A DNA stretch of 12,356 nt from an uncultured Clostridia bacterium (GCA_947176975.1 CAMWSW010000010.1:1-12356); one strand, 5' to 3'; counted from the first letter of the stretch, positions 5,099 to 12,356 are shown. Notes: generated by a model from the letters alone, not told the origin. Program-made: numbers and translations.

Positions 5099-6106
5099 AT
5101 GGAAGAAAAAAAGAATGAAGCGAAAAAAAATAAAATAATTATCTTCAGTTGTGGCGCGTGCTTTTTGCTTTTTGTGGCGATTTTAATACTTGTGATGGTG
5201 TCCGGAGCAATTAGGGATATTGAGATTTTTGAAAATGCAAACTTTGTGGAAGTTGAAGCTACAATAGTTGAGTATAGAGAGTATATTGTGGATTCTTATA
5301 CTGATTATTCTACGTATTATGAGTATAAAAGTCCCAACGGCGGTATATATACCGGATGTTGGCAATCAAGAATAAAAACTGAAGAAGAGGCAAAAGCCCA
5401 AATAGGAATGAAAGTGCCCATATATATTGACGACGAATTGAAATTGCAGACGAAATCGCTAAAGGTCGATAAAACGGGTGTGATAGTCGGCGGAATTTTT
5501 GGTTCTATCTGTTTGCTAGTTTCTATAGGATTATTCTCGTATTTGGCGATTCCTCTTGCGCGTTGGTTGAAATGCCAAGCCAAGATTAGAGGAGTAGGCT
5601 ATAAGGAAGACAATGATATAAACAGACCTAGAAATTATAGCTTTTTGCATAAAATGATAATGCTGTTTACGGTATTTGCGATAGCAGGTTGCATAGGAGC
5701 TTTGATCTCAAAAGAAAATGCCTATCAAAAGTATATAAATGCACAATTTGTTGAAGTCGCAGGCGAGATATACGATTATAAAGAATTTGAGAAAGATAAC
5801 TCGCCTTATTTCGTAACGTATTACAAATACTTAGGCGTAGACGGGAAAGAGTATTCCGGCGCGTGGCAAAACGATATTTACTCCAAAGAAGACGCAGAAG
5901 CAGCCATAGGCAATCAAGTTCCTTTATTTTATGACGAAGAATTAGGCGTGTTTAAATCAATGAGGGATTTAGAACCTGTATCAAACCCCAATCATACGTT
6001 GAACATTATATTAGTTGTTGTATTCGTCGTTTTATTTGTAAATTCTTTGGCAAGATTTATTAGGTTCATAATACGCAACGAAAGATATAAAAAACAACAA
6101 GGATAA
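5099..6106 (+). CDS. Membrane protein with two DUF3592-like extracytoplasmic domains
   Basis: The 335-residue protein is an internal duplication. Each half has a membrane segment, a beta-rich domain of about 75 residues, and another membrane segment. Membrane segments lie near 12-36, 126-154, 184-204 and 301-316. The domains at 48-122 and 217-290 align well: FVEVEATIVEYREY with FVEVAGEIYDYKEF, then Y-x-Y, a P/V-N/D-G-x-x-Y-x-G-x-W-Q core, E-x-A-x-A-x-I-G, V-P-x-x-x-D-x-E-L. This Y-x-x-x-G-x-x-Y ... G-x-x-V-x-x-x-Y/I-D pattern resembles DUF3592 proteins, whose function is unknown. The ATG at 5099 has AGGA (5088-5091) seven bases upstream and its own strong promoter. No partner is obvious. I see no terminator before the next gene. 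Confidence 0.75.
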   Translation: MEEKKNEAKKNKIIIFSCGACFLLFVAILILVMVSGAIRDIEIFENANFVEVEATIVEYREYIVDSYTDYSTYYEYKSPNGGIYTGCWQSRIKTEEEAKAQIGMKVPIYIDDELKLQTKSLKVDKTGVIVGGIFGSICLLVSIGLFSYLAIPLARWLKCQAKIRGVGYKEDNDINRPRNYSFLHKMIMLFTVFAIAGCIGALISKENAYQKYINAQFVEVAGEIYDYKEFEKDNSPYFVTYYKYLGVDGKEYSGAWQNDIYSKEDAEAAIGNQVPLFYDEELGVFKSMRDLEPVSNPNHTLNIILVVVFVVLFVNSLARFIRFIIRNERYKKQQG

Positions 6107-6361
6107 TGCTTTATAAATATAATTATACTTAAATTTTACATTTAATATACTTTTGTAAATATTACATAAAATTTTAACAAAACAATCACAAAGGTCTTGA
6201 TTTTGCTTATTAAAAAGATTAAAATTATTGTAAGTAAAAGAGCGGTTTGGACAAAAAACATTTGGCAACTGTTTTGTGAAGAGAAATATAAGAAATAGAG
6301 GTTTATCACATTATTTTTTTGTGAAAAATATAATACATAGGCTAGAGATAGAGGTGGAAGT
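6107..6361. promoter_or_regulatory. AT-rich gap upstream of the ABC transporter
   Basis: A very AT-rich stretch with no convincing terminator and no open frame worth calling. A TATAAT at 6331-6336 lies about 25 bases before the transporter start and is the likely -10, but no good -35 is placed 16-18 bases before it. TCACA (6305-6309) and TGTGA (6320-6324) just upstream of that -10 form a small interrupted palindrome that could be a regulator site. Confidence 0.3.
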
Positions 6362-9007
6362 ATGTTGAAGTTGACAAATATCAAAAAAGACTACGTCTTG
6401 AACGGCGGAGATACAGTCCCTGCGCTCAAAGGCGTGGACTTGGAGTTCAGACCCAGCGAATTCGTGTCAATATTGGGACCGTCTGGCTGCGGAAAGACGA
6501 CCATGCTCAACATTATCGGCGGTCTTGACAGATATACCGACGGCGATTTGTCTATCGACGGCATTTCCACAAAGCATTATTCCGACGTAGATTGGGACGC
6601 CTATAGAAATATCAGAATAGGTTTTATTTTCCAAAGCTATAATCTTATATCACACGTTGACATACTCACCAACGTTGAGATGGCGCTTTTGCTTGCGGGC
6701 GTAAGCAAGCAGGAGAGACGCCAACGCGCAATTAAGGCTCTCGAAGACGTGGGCTTGGGCGAACACATACATAAAAAGCCCAACCAGCTCTCCGGCGGTC
6801 AGATGCAGAGAGTGTCGATTGCCAGAGCTCTTATCAACAATCCAAGCATTATTCTTGCAGACGAACCTACCGGAGCGCTTGACTCCAACACCAGCGTGCA
6901 GATAATGGAGATACTCAAAGAGATATCTTACAACAAGCTCATTATCATGGTTACGCACAATCCCGAACTTGCAGAGCAATATTCCAACCGTATCGTCCGC
7001 TTGAAGGACGGACTCGTCGTCGACGATACAAATCCTTATTATTCGGAAAAAGAAAAAGCTCATGTAGAAAAGGAAGAGAACGTTGAGGAGAGTTTGACGA
7101 CCGACGAGGCTACCGCGCAAGAACAGGAGCAAGCCGAGAAAAAACTCGACAGCGCGGTTGGGCAAGAAGGCGTCGCAGAGGAAGAGGGCGGCAAAAAGAA
7201 AAAGAAAGTCAAGATTGCAAAGATAGACTTTTCCAAACACAAAGCTAAAAAGCAACGTAAAAACTTGCTCAAAAAGACGTCGATGTCATTTGCGTCGGCA
7301 ATCAAGTTGTCTTTCACCAACCTTATGACAAAAAAGGGCAGGACCTTTATGACGGCTTTCGCGGGATCGATCGGTATCATAGGCGTTGCGTTGGTACTTG
7401 CAATATCCAACGGCTTTTCGGCGTATATCAACAATATGCAAAAGACGATGCTGTCGGGCTATCCGATTGCCATTACATCTAGCGCAACGAGTATGGAAAG
7501 CATGATGGGCACTTATATGCAGATGCTCAATCCCGACAAAGAGAAATATCCCGTCGACGAAAAAGTATATTCGTACAACTTGTTAAGTTTGCTCGGTGAT
7601 ATGATTCACGAAAATGACTTGAGCGATGAGTATATGGCGTATTTCGACGAGAAAAGAGCAGTATGGGAAGAAAACGAGCTCGTCGACAGCGTGTATTACA
7701 ACTATGGATACAGTTATACCGTATTCAACAAAAATAAAGACGACGTGGGCAAGATGATCGGCGCCAACTTCAAGACTGTCAACTGGCAGGAACTTGTCGG
7801 CGGTCAAAGCTATATCGAAAGCAGTTATGACGTCATAGGCGGTAGATATCCATCTTCGGCGACGGAACTCGTGCTTATTGTAGACAATACCAACTCCGTT
7901 ATGTCGCTTTATCTCGAGGGTATGGGACTTGCAAGCAATGCGGTAGTCTCGGGAGACGTGTCCTTTGAAAGAATCTTGGGCAACGGTAACAGCAGAAAGC
8001 CCGTATCTTTCCTCATACCCAATTCAAAAGCTAAATACAAAGAAGCCGTAAATGAAAAGACGGGTAACAAGTATTACGTAGAAAGAAGTTACGACGAAAT
8101 CGAGAAGATGTACAACGACGGTGACGCCAACGTATACAAAGCAGAGATCGTGGGCATCCTCCGTCCGAAAGAAGGCAAAGATTACACGCCTATTATGCCG
8201 GGTGTAGCGTATACGCAAGAGTTGACGAAACTCATGAGATCCGACGCAAAAGACAGCGACGTTGCCAAGTTGCAAAAAGAAGTGGAATACAATCCGCTTT
8301 CCGGCGATGAATACGATACGTCGAGTATTGATTTCTCGAATATGGATTTGAATAACATTATGAATATTATGAACGGCGCTTCTACCGCAATGACGAAGAA
8401 AGTCGTCTCGCAAATGATAGGCGTCAGCTCTACTCCGAGCGCAATAAATATTTACGCAAGCGACTTTGACAACAAGGATTTGATACTCAAAGACCTTGAC
8501 GCTTGGAATAAGGCGAATGAAAGCAACACAAAGGCGCAAGTCAAGTATACGGACAGCGCGGCAATTATGATTACTATGATAAGTCAGATGATAAGAATTA
8601 TCACGATTGCTCTCGTATGTTTCTCGTCTGTTTCGCTCGTCGTATCGTCAATAATGATAGGTATCATCACCTACGTGTCGGTCGTAGAGCGTACGAAAGA
8701 AATCGGTATACTGCGTTCGCTTGGCGCAAGAAAGAGAGACGTATCCAATATCTTCAACGCCGAGACCTTTATCATAGGATTGGCGGCAGGAGCGATAGGC
8801 GTGCTTGTGACGTACCTGTTGAGTATACCAATCAACTTGGTAATCAATCACTTACTCGATTCGATGGTTACCAATATCTGTATGTTGCATCCGTTGCACG
8901 CATTGTTGATGATTTGTCTGAGCGTCATTTTGACGTTGATTGCAGGTATCGTTCCGTCAAGAGCGGCGGCAAAGAAAGATCCGGTAATTGCTTTGCGTAC
9001 AGATTGA
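6362..9007 (+). CDS. Fused MacB-like ABC transporter (ATP-binding plus FtsX-type permease)
   Basis: The 881-residue protein combines an ATPase and a permease. The nucleotide-binding domain (about 1-225) has Walker A GPSGCGKTT (39-47), a Q-loop at Gln91, signature LSGGQ (143-147), Walker B IILADEP (163-169) and the switch histidine His199. A linker follows, acidic at 226-275 and lysine-rich at 278-304. The permease has a first helix near 330-352, a large extracytoplasmic domain (353-735) and three C-terminal helices near 742-770, 803-824 and 846-868, with the FtsX/MacB motif ERTKEIGILRSLGARKRD at 776-793. MacB-type transporters act as mechanotransmission pumps for peptides, lipoproteins or antibiotics rather than classic channels. 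The start is supported by GAGGTGG five bases upstream. Substrate is unknown; no histidine kinase or regulator is adjacent. It may help release or export the neighbouring lipoproteins, but that is speculation. Confidence 0.93.
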   Translation: MLKLTNIKKDYVLNGGDTVPALKGVDLEFRPSEFVSILGPSGCGKTTMLNIIGGLDRYTDGDLSIDGISTKHYSDVDWDAYRNIRIGFIFQSYNLISHVDILTNVEMALLLAGVSKQERRQRAIKALEDVGLGEHIHKKPNQLSGGQMQRVSIARALINNPSIILADEPTGALDSNTSVQIMEILKEISYNKLIIMVTHNPELAEQYSNRIVRLKDGLVVDDTNPYYSEKEKAHVEKEENVEESLTTDEATAQEQEQAEKKLDSAVGQEGVAEEEGGKKKKKVKIAKIDFSKHKAKKQRKNLLKKTSMSFASAIKLSFTNLMTKKGRTFMTAFAGSIGIIGVALVLAISNGFSAYINNMQKTMLSGYPIAITSSATSMESMMGTYMQMLNPDKEKYPVDEKVYSYNLLSLLGDMIHENDLSDEYMAYFDEKRAVWEENELVDSVYYNYGYSYTVFNKNKDDVGKMIGANFKTVNWQELVGGQSYIESSYDVIGGRYPSSATELVLIVDNTNSVMSLYLEGMGLASNAVVSGDVSFERILGNGNSRKPVSFLIPNSKAKYKEAVNEKTGNKYYVERSYDEIEKMYNDGDANVYKAEIVGILRPKEGKDYTPIMPGVAYTQELTKLMRSDAKDSDVAKLQKEVEYNPLSGDEYDTSSIDFSNMDLNNIMNIMNGASTAMTKKVVSQMIGVSSTPSAINIYASDFDNKDLILKDLDAWNKANESNTKAQVKYTDSAAIMITMISQMIRIITIALVCFSSVSLVVSSIMIGIITYVSVVERTKEIGILRSLGARKRDVSNIFNAETFIIGLAAGAIGVLVTYLLSIPINLVINHLLDSMVTNICMLHPLHALLMICLSVILTLIAGIVPSRAAAKKDPVIALRTD

Positions 9008-9140
9008 TGAAAAGGGAGGAGGCGTGAGTTTGCACGGCAACAACGCTTCCTCTACGTCTTCAAACTCACTTGAAATACGGCAAGTATTACTGCATTCGTT
9101 TTCATCGTATAGAAAACGTTCTTACTCGTGAAATTCTCAC

Positions 9141-9175
9141 ACCACTCCCTTTTCATCAATCGGGAGTGGTTTTAT
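9141..9175 (+). terminator. Rho-independent terminator of the ABC transporter gene
   Basis: ACCACTCCC (9141-9149) and GGGAGTGGT (9162-9170) form a perfect 9-bp stem with a 12-base loop, followed by TTTAT. Another weaker pairing lies nearer the stop: GAGGAGGCG (9017-9025 region) with CGCTTCCTC (about 9044-9052). Confidence 0.7.
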
Positions 9176-9221
9176 ATTCTAGCGGAACTGCCAATTATTT
9201 AAACTTTTTCACTCTTCAGAA

Positions 9222-9254
9222 TTTCTTTCTCGACAACGAGAGGGAAGTTTTTTT
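9222..9254 (+). terminator. Second strong terminator, in the leader of the recombinase gene
   Basis: TTTCTTTCTCG (9222-9232) pairs with CGAGAGGGAAG (9237-9247) around the loop ACAA, with three G-T wobbles, and is followed by seven T residues. It lies 65 bases before the recombinase start. It either insulates the recombinase from the transporter or attenuates its own leader. Downstream, AAAGGAGGTG (9261-9269) is a perfect ribosome binding site with no usable start codon after it. Confidence 0.65.
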
Positions 9255-9318
9255 CTGCCAAAAGGAGGTGTGTAATATAACGATATAAAAAACAAATAAT
9301 TTATACTAAGGAGGAAAA

Positions 9319-10251
9319 ATGAAATATAAAGAATGGCTTGATATTTGGATAGAAAATACCGTGCGACCCACGGCAAAATCCAAAACGTATCAAAGATACA
9401 AAGAGATAGTGAGACTGCATCTCATACCAAAGTTGGGAGAATATCAACTCGAAGAATTGTCCCCGCTGGTATTGCAAAAATTCGTGACGCAATTGTTAAA
9501 TGACGGGAATTCAAAATCGGGCGATGGGTTATCGGCAAACACCGTCAATACGGTAATTACCGTTGCACAAAGTTCATTGAAGTCGGCGTACGAATTTGGT
9601 CAGTTGAAAGAATTTTCGGCGAATAGAGTAAGGCGCCCGAAAGTTCAAGAAAAACAAATAAGCTGTTTTTCTCTTGCGCATCAACGCAAAATCGAGCAAG
9701 CAATCGAAAATGGGAAAAGAGATAAAATGTTTGGCGTGATACTGTGCCTTTATACGGGGTTGAGAATAGGCGAACTCCTTGCGCTGGAGTGGGATGACAT
9801 AGATTTTGACAAAGGGTTGTTGAGCGTGTCGAAAAGCTGTCATTACGGCAAGAGTGACGACGGCAAATTTCGACGGCAGACAGGGCCGCCAAAGACGCTC
9901 ACTTCATGCAGGATTATTCCTTTGCCCAAGCAAATACTCATCAGACTCAAGGCATTGAAGAGGCGAAGCAAAAGCGTATTCGTCGTAGCCAACGGGGCAA
10001 ACGCAATTGCCGTGCGCTCCTATCAGCGAAGTTTTGAATTGCTTCTCAAAAGACTTGGCATACCGCGTCAGGGATTTCACGCATTGCGACATACCTTTGC
10101 TACCCGCGCGCTGGAATGCGGAATGGATATCAAGACGCTTTCGGAGATAATGGGGCATAAAAATTCAAGTGTTACGCTTAATAGATACGCTCATTCTCTG
10201 ATAGACCACAAGAAAGAGATGATGAATAAAGTGGGTAAATTGTTGCAATAA
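9319..10251 (+). CDS. Tyrosine recombinase, probable DNA invertase for the adjacent switch
   Basis: The 310-residue tyrosine recombinase has the full catalytic set: Arg149 (TGLRIGE), Lys192 (PPKT), His254 and Arg257 (HALRHTFATRA), His280 (MGHKNSSVT) and nucleophile Tyr290 (LNRYAH). The core-binding SAM-like domain spans about residues 2-100. The N-terminal arm-binding domain usual in Tn916/phage integrases is missing, since the protein begins directly with the core-binding domain. That makes it the size of XerC/XerD and of the RecV-type recombinases that flip invertible promoters. The ATG has a perfect AAGGAGG four bases upstream. The gene ends three bases before a 29-bp inverted repeat that flanks 123 bp, so I infer this repeat is its substrate. 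No excisionase, relaxase or other element genes are nearby, which argues against an integrative element. Confidence 0.92.
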   Translation: MKYKEWLDIWIENTVRPTAKSKTYQRYKEIVRLHLIPKLGEYQLEELSPLVLQKFVTQLLNDGNSKSGDGLSANTVNTVITVAQSSLKSAYEFGQLKEFSANRVRRPKVQEKQISCFSLAHQRKIEQAIENGKRDKMFGVILCLYTGLRIGELLALEWDDIDFDKGLLSVSKSCHYGKSDDGKFRRQTGPPKTLTSCRIIPLPKQILIRLKALKRRSKSVFVVANGANAIAVRSYQRSFELLLKRLGIPRQGFHALRHTFATRALECGMDIKTLSEIMGHKNSSVTLNRYAHSLIDHKKEMMNKVGKLLQ

Positions 10252-10253
10252 AA

Positions 10254-10282
10254 AACGTTCGCCGAATAGTATAATAGGCGTA
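10254..10282 (+). repeat. Left inverted repeat (IRL) of the predicted inverton
   Basis: The 29-base repeat is matched by the reverse complement of 10406-10434 at 28 positions, including an unbroken 23-bp core (10260-10282, starting CGCCGAATAG and ending TAGGCGTA). The single mismatch is at 10259. The core begins nine bases after the recombinase stop, so inversion would not disturb that gene. Confidence 0.9.
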
Positions 10283-10405
10283 TATTTATAATTGAATTAT
10301 ATAATAAAATGGCAGTTAAAGCAAGCATTTATAAATAAAATTGACGGAAATTACTTGAAAAAGTACATAGCAAACACAGTGGGCGTATACGACTGATTAG
10401 AAGTG
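10283..10405. other. Predicted invertible promoter segment
   Basis: This 123-bp AT-rich spacer between IRL and IRR has no coding potential. It holds the leftward TTGCTT-17-TATAAT promoter and a partial extra copy of the repeat end, GGCGTATA (10382-10389). If flipped, the promoter would lie at 10364-10392 and fire toward the lipoprotein gene at 10491. The structural signs are direct; flipping itself is inference. Confidence 0.75.
10296..10324 (-). promoter_or_regulatory. Promoter inside the invertible segment, pointing away from the lipoprotein gene
   Basis: On the minus strand, TTGCTT (10324-10319) and a consensus TATAAT (10301-10296) are exactly 17 bases apart. In the orientation shown it reads into the 3' end of the recombinase gene. 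A weaker rightward candidate also exists: TTGACG (10341-10346), 17 bases, TACATA (10364-10369), whose -10 is poor. So the present state is probably OFF or low for the lipoprotein, but not certainly silent. Confidence 0.6.
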
Positions 10406-10434
10406 TACGCCTATTATACTATTCGGCGTACGTT
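10406..10434 (-). repeat. Right inverted repeat (IRR) of the predicted inverton
   Basis: Partner of IRL: 23-bp perfect core at 10406-10428, mismatch at 10429, then ACGTT. It lies 56 bases upstream of the lipoprotein start. Its outer end also pairs with a downstream palindrome: CGTACGTT (10427-10434) with AACGTACG (10446-10453), which would form a hairpin in the leader of any transcript entering from the switch. Confidence 0.9.
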
Positions 10435-10490
10435 CTTTAATTGAAAACGTACGTTAAATAGCAAATACAAAATGGCGTTGGGAGGTAAAA

Positions 10491-12131
10491 ATGAAGAAAA
10501 AAAGATTGGTATGCTTTCTTGCAGTAATGGCGCTGTCGGTATTCTGCCTATCGCTTTTTGCCGCTTGCGGTTTATTCGGCGGCGACGATGACAAAAACGA
10601 TACGCCCAAAGAGTACACGATACAGTACACTGACGAAGCAGGCTTGCATACGCTCACGGTTACGGAGAATACGTTGTATTCTCTTGAGACAATACCAGAG
10701 AAGAGCGGATATAAATTCCTTGGTTTGTTTGACGCGCAAGAGGGCGGTAATCAATACGTATTGGCAAACGGCACTGCCGTCAACGTATTTACGGACGGCA
10801 AAAATATAGTGTTGTATCCACAATTTAAGGCTAATGAATATACCGTAATACTCGATTATCAAGATGCGCAAGTCACAGGAGAGCGTCAATTCTCCGTCGA
10901 GTACGCGTCGTCTTTGCCCGCTTTGCCCAAAGACTTGACGGTAGCGCATAAAAAATTCGTAGGATGGTATACGGCTCAAAATTGCCAAGGCACGAAAGTT
11001 GCGGACCAATACGGCTTAATACCCGTCGTATCTACGTTCAACGAAGACAACTTTGATTTGAGTCAAGATATTATATATCTCTATGCAGGTTTTGAAGTTG
11101 AGAAGTATAGCGTAACTTGTTATTTTGGAAGCGGTATTGACAGTGAAGAGATGCAAGTGGAATATAATACTCCCGTAAGTCAAGTCGTACCCGACACGAG
11201 AGTAGACGGCAAAGCGCCTATCGTGTGGTCGCAGACTCAAGGCGGAGAGCCGTTTACGGGAAAAATCACGTCCGATACTACGCTTTACGCATTGGAGTAC
11301 GCTCCCGTAATTGAACTTGACGTCAACGGCGGAGACAAGATAATTCCCGTAGTAGCTCGCGCAGGCACGAGTATTACGCTACCTACGCCGACAAAAGATT
11401 TGGCAAAGTTCTTGCGTTGGGAAGATTCGCAAGGCAAAGAATACAATGCGACTACTATGCCGTCTAATAGCGTTTCACTCAAAGCGGTATGGCAAGGCAA
11501 GTTGGTATTCGACGAAAACGGCGGAACTGCGGTAGACGATATTTCCGTTGCAGCGGGCAACAAAATAACTTTGCCTGCGCCTGAACGCGAAGGATTTATC
11601 TTTGCGGGATGGTATACGACAGATAAAGAACAGTATACTGCTACTAATATGCCTTCGGTAGGCGTTGCATTGAAGGCAGGTTGGTATAAAACAAAGATTA
11701 AGACCATTGGAAATGCGAGCAAAGAGGGTTACACCGGCGCAATAGACCCAAATAAAGAAAATAAGCAAGATACGGAATGGAGAAATGAATTTGACCTCTC
11801 GGATATTTTACCGGCTTCCGGCGGTAATATCCACGTTAAACTAACCTATAAAGTTAGATTACAAAAAGGTGAAGGCGGCATAATCGTTTTTGGGGATTAT
11901 TTCTACGATACAGCCATTATAGGAGACAGTTACGTATTAGGCTCAGGTACTGCCCAAGTTAGTACTACGGCGGAAAGAGAGATTACTTTTGAAGCAAATT
12001 TAGCAATGAAGAGCAATACGCTTTACGCTGCTCATTATGCTAAAAATATAGGAACAAAGTGGGATAGAGTATATTTTAAGAGAGTTTCTCTTGAAATTAC
12101 TTATCCCGATACCTCAAAACTTTATTTATAA
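10491..12131 (+). CDS. InlB-repeat surface lipoprotein under predicted phase-variable control
   Basis: The 546-residue lipoprotein starts at ATG 10491, five bases after GGAGG (10481-10485). It has a lipoprotein signal peptide with lipobox FAAC and lipidated Cys26, then an acidic linker. Five InlB/Listeria-Bacteroides-type repeats follow, at about 41-113, 116-203, 206-270, 271-334 and 336-398. They show the family's N-G-G turns (DVNGGDK, DENGGTA), F-x-G-W-Y or F-L-R-W cores and L-x-A-x-W/Y-x endings. The C-terminal 147 residues are a beta-rich domain I do not recognise; it differs from the end of the paralogue at 1813-3555. Members of this group are displayed on the cell surface and may bind host or polymer ligands, but no ligand is visible here. 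The inverted-repeat switch directly upstream is the likely control point. Confidence 0.88.
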   Translation: MKKKRLVCFLAVMALSVFCLSLFAACGLFGGDDDKNDTPKEYTIQYTDEAGLHTLTVTENTLYSLETIPEKSGYKFLGLFDAQEGGNQYVLANGTAVNVFTDGKNIVLYPQFKANEYTVILDYQDAQVTGERQFSVEYASSLPALPKDLTVAHKKFVGWYTAQNCQGTKVADQYGLIPVVSTFNEDNFDLSQDIIYLYAGFEVEKYSVTCYFGSGIDSEEMQVEYNTPVSQVVPDTRVDGKAPIVWSQTQGGEPFTGKITSDTTLYALEYAPVIELDVNGGDKIIPVVARAGTSITLPTPTKDLAKFLRWEDSQGKEYNATTMPSNSVSLKAVWQGKLVFDENGGTAVDDISVAAGNKITLPAPEREGFIFAGWYTTDKEQYTATNMPSVGVALKAGWYKTKIKTIGNASKEGYTGAIDPNKENKQDTEWRNEFDLSDILPASGGNIHVKLTYKVRLQKGEGGIIVFGDYFYDTAIIGDSYVLGSGTAQVSTTAEREITFEANLAMKSNTLYAAHYAKNIGTKWDRVYFKRVSLEITYPDTSKLYL

Positions 12132-12160
12132 AATTTAATCATATCTCTATGTGATTTAGC

Positions 12161-12200
12161 AAGGTTCCGTTTGCCGATAAGGTAAGCGGAACTTTGTTTT
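12161..12200 (+). terminator. Rho-independent terminator of the second lipoprotein gene
   Basis: A 15-bp stem (12161-12175 with 12181-12195, three G-T wobbles) has a 5-base loop, GATAA, and runs into TTTGTTTT. Confidence 0.8.
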
Positions 12201-12227
12201 AGTAAGTATAAAATGACGCGTAATCAG

Positions 12228-12256
12228 TTGCCATTTGAAGTTGCTTTATATATAAT
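12228..12256 (+). promoter_or_regulatory. Sigma-A promoter of alaS
   Basis: TTGCCA (12228-12233) and consensus TATAAT (12251-12256) are 17 bases apart. The leader to the start codon is only about 25 bases, too short for a T-box riboswitch, which many Firmicutes use for aminoacyl-tRNA synthetase genes. Confidence 0.75.
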
Positions 12257-12286
12257 AGAGGTGAATAAAAGTCCGGAAGGTACGTT

Positions 12287-12356
12287 ATGAAAGAGATTAA
12301 ATCATACGAATTGAGAGGAAAATATTTGAAATTCTTTGAGGGGAAGGGACACAGGG
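12287..12356 (+). CDS. alaS: Alanyl-tRNA synthetase, N-terminal fragment
   Basis: The ATG at 12287 follows GGAAGG (12275-12280) and opens a frame that continues past the right edge. The 23 visible residues include the pattern S-Y-E-L-R-G-K-Y-L-x-F-F-x-x-K-G-H, which is the conserved first helix of bacterial AlaRS (usual form E-I/V-R-x-x-F-L-x-F-F-x-x-K-G-H). The enzyme charges tRNA-Ala with alanine in the cytoplasm. Only this stretch is visible, but the motif is distinctive. Confidence 0.85.
   Translation, partial: MKEIKSYELRGKYLKFFEGKGHR

Noticed and set aside
6650..7255. Minus-strand open frame of 201 codons
   Set aside because: It is antisense to the ATPase domain and linker, with poly-Phe/Leu composition mirroring lysine and glutamate codons.
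9070..9288. Plus-strand open frame of 72 codons
   Set aside because: It runs through two rho-independent terminators, has no ribosome binding site and no recognisable features.
9319..10251. Integrase of an integrative conjugative element or prophage covering the window
   Set aside because: No relaxase, conjugation, phage, excisionase or replication genes are present, and the protein lacks the arm-binding domain usual for such integrases.
10254..10434. A 181-bp MITE or miniature transposon with 29-bp terminal inverted repeats
   Set aside because: No target-site duplication is visible at the outer ends, and the position between a tyrosine recombinase stop and a lipoprotein leader, with a promoter inside, fits an inverton better. 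It remains the main alternative.
12201..12286. T-box riboswitch upstream of alaS
   Set aside because: The promoter at 12228-12256 leaves a leader of only about 25 bases with no specifier hairpin or antiterminator.

Overview
The window looks like a chromosomal segment from a low-GC, endospore-forming Firmicute of the Clostridia type, most likely an uncultured gut lineage. This rests on a yabP-yabQ sporulation pair, AGGAGG-type ribosome binding sites throughout, sigma-A promoters with near-perfect TATAAT boxes, rho-independent terminators, and two large lipoproteins built of InlB-type (Listeria-Bacteroides) repeats. Assignment below class level is inference.

Layout. The left edge (1-1216) is a leftward sporulation/cell-division cluster: yabP, then yabQ (overlapping by ATGA), then the 5' end of a gene that may be divIC/ftsB and runs off the window. 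A 48-residue cysteine-rich zinc-binding protein on the opposite strand is inserted between the last two. A regulatory region with several inverted repeats (1217-1558) leads to tRNA-Leu(CAG) at 1559-1645 with its own promoter and terminator. Next come an InlB-repeat lipoprotein (1813-3555), a copy of the tRNA-Leu 3' end plus its terminator (3766-3822), a frameshifted Mrr-type restriction endonuclease (3949-4822) bracketed by two copies of a hairpin repeat, a duplicated-domain membrane protein (5099-6106), and a fused MacB-like ABC transporter (6362-9007).

The most notable part is at 9319-12131. A tyrosine recombinase with a complete catalytic set but no arm-binding domain ends three bases before a 29-bp inverted repeat. 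Its partner lies 123 bp away, just upstream of a second InlB-repeat lipoprotein. The spacer carries a TTGCTT-17-TATAAT promoter that currently points away from the lipoprotein and would drive it if the segment flipped. This is the layout of a phase-variable promoter switch (inverton) with its dedicated recombinase next to it. I infer that surface display of the lipoprotein is switched on and off, and that the window shows the probable OFF state.

The right edge holds the start of alaS (alanyl-tRNA synthetase) with its own promoter. The stretch between the tRNA gene and alaS therefore reads as an accessory region between housekeeping genes: surface lipoproteins, a decayed restriction gene, an efflux-type transporter and a site-specific recombinase. 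It also carries duplicated intergenic sequences that suggest past recombination.
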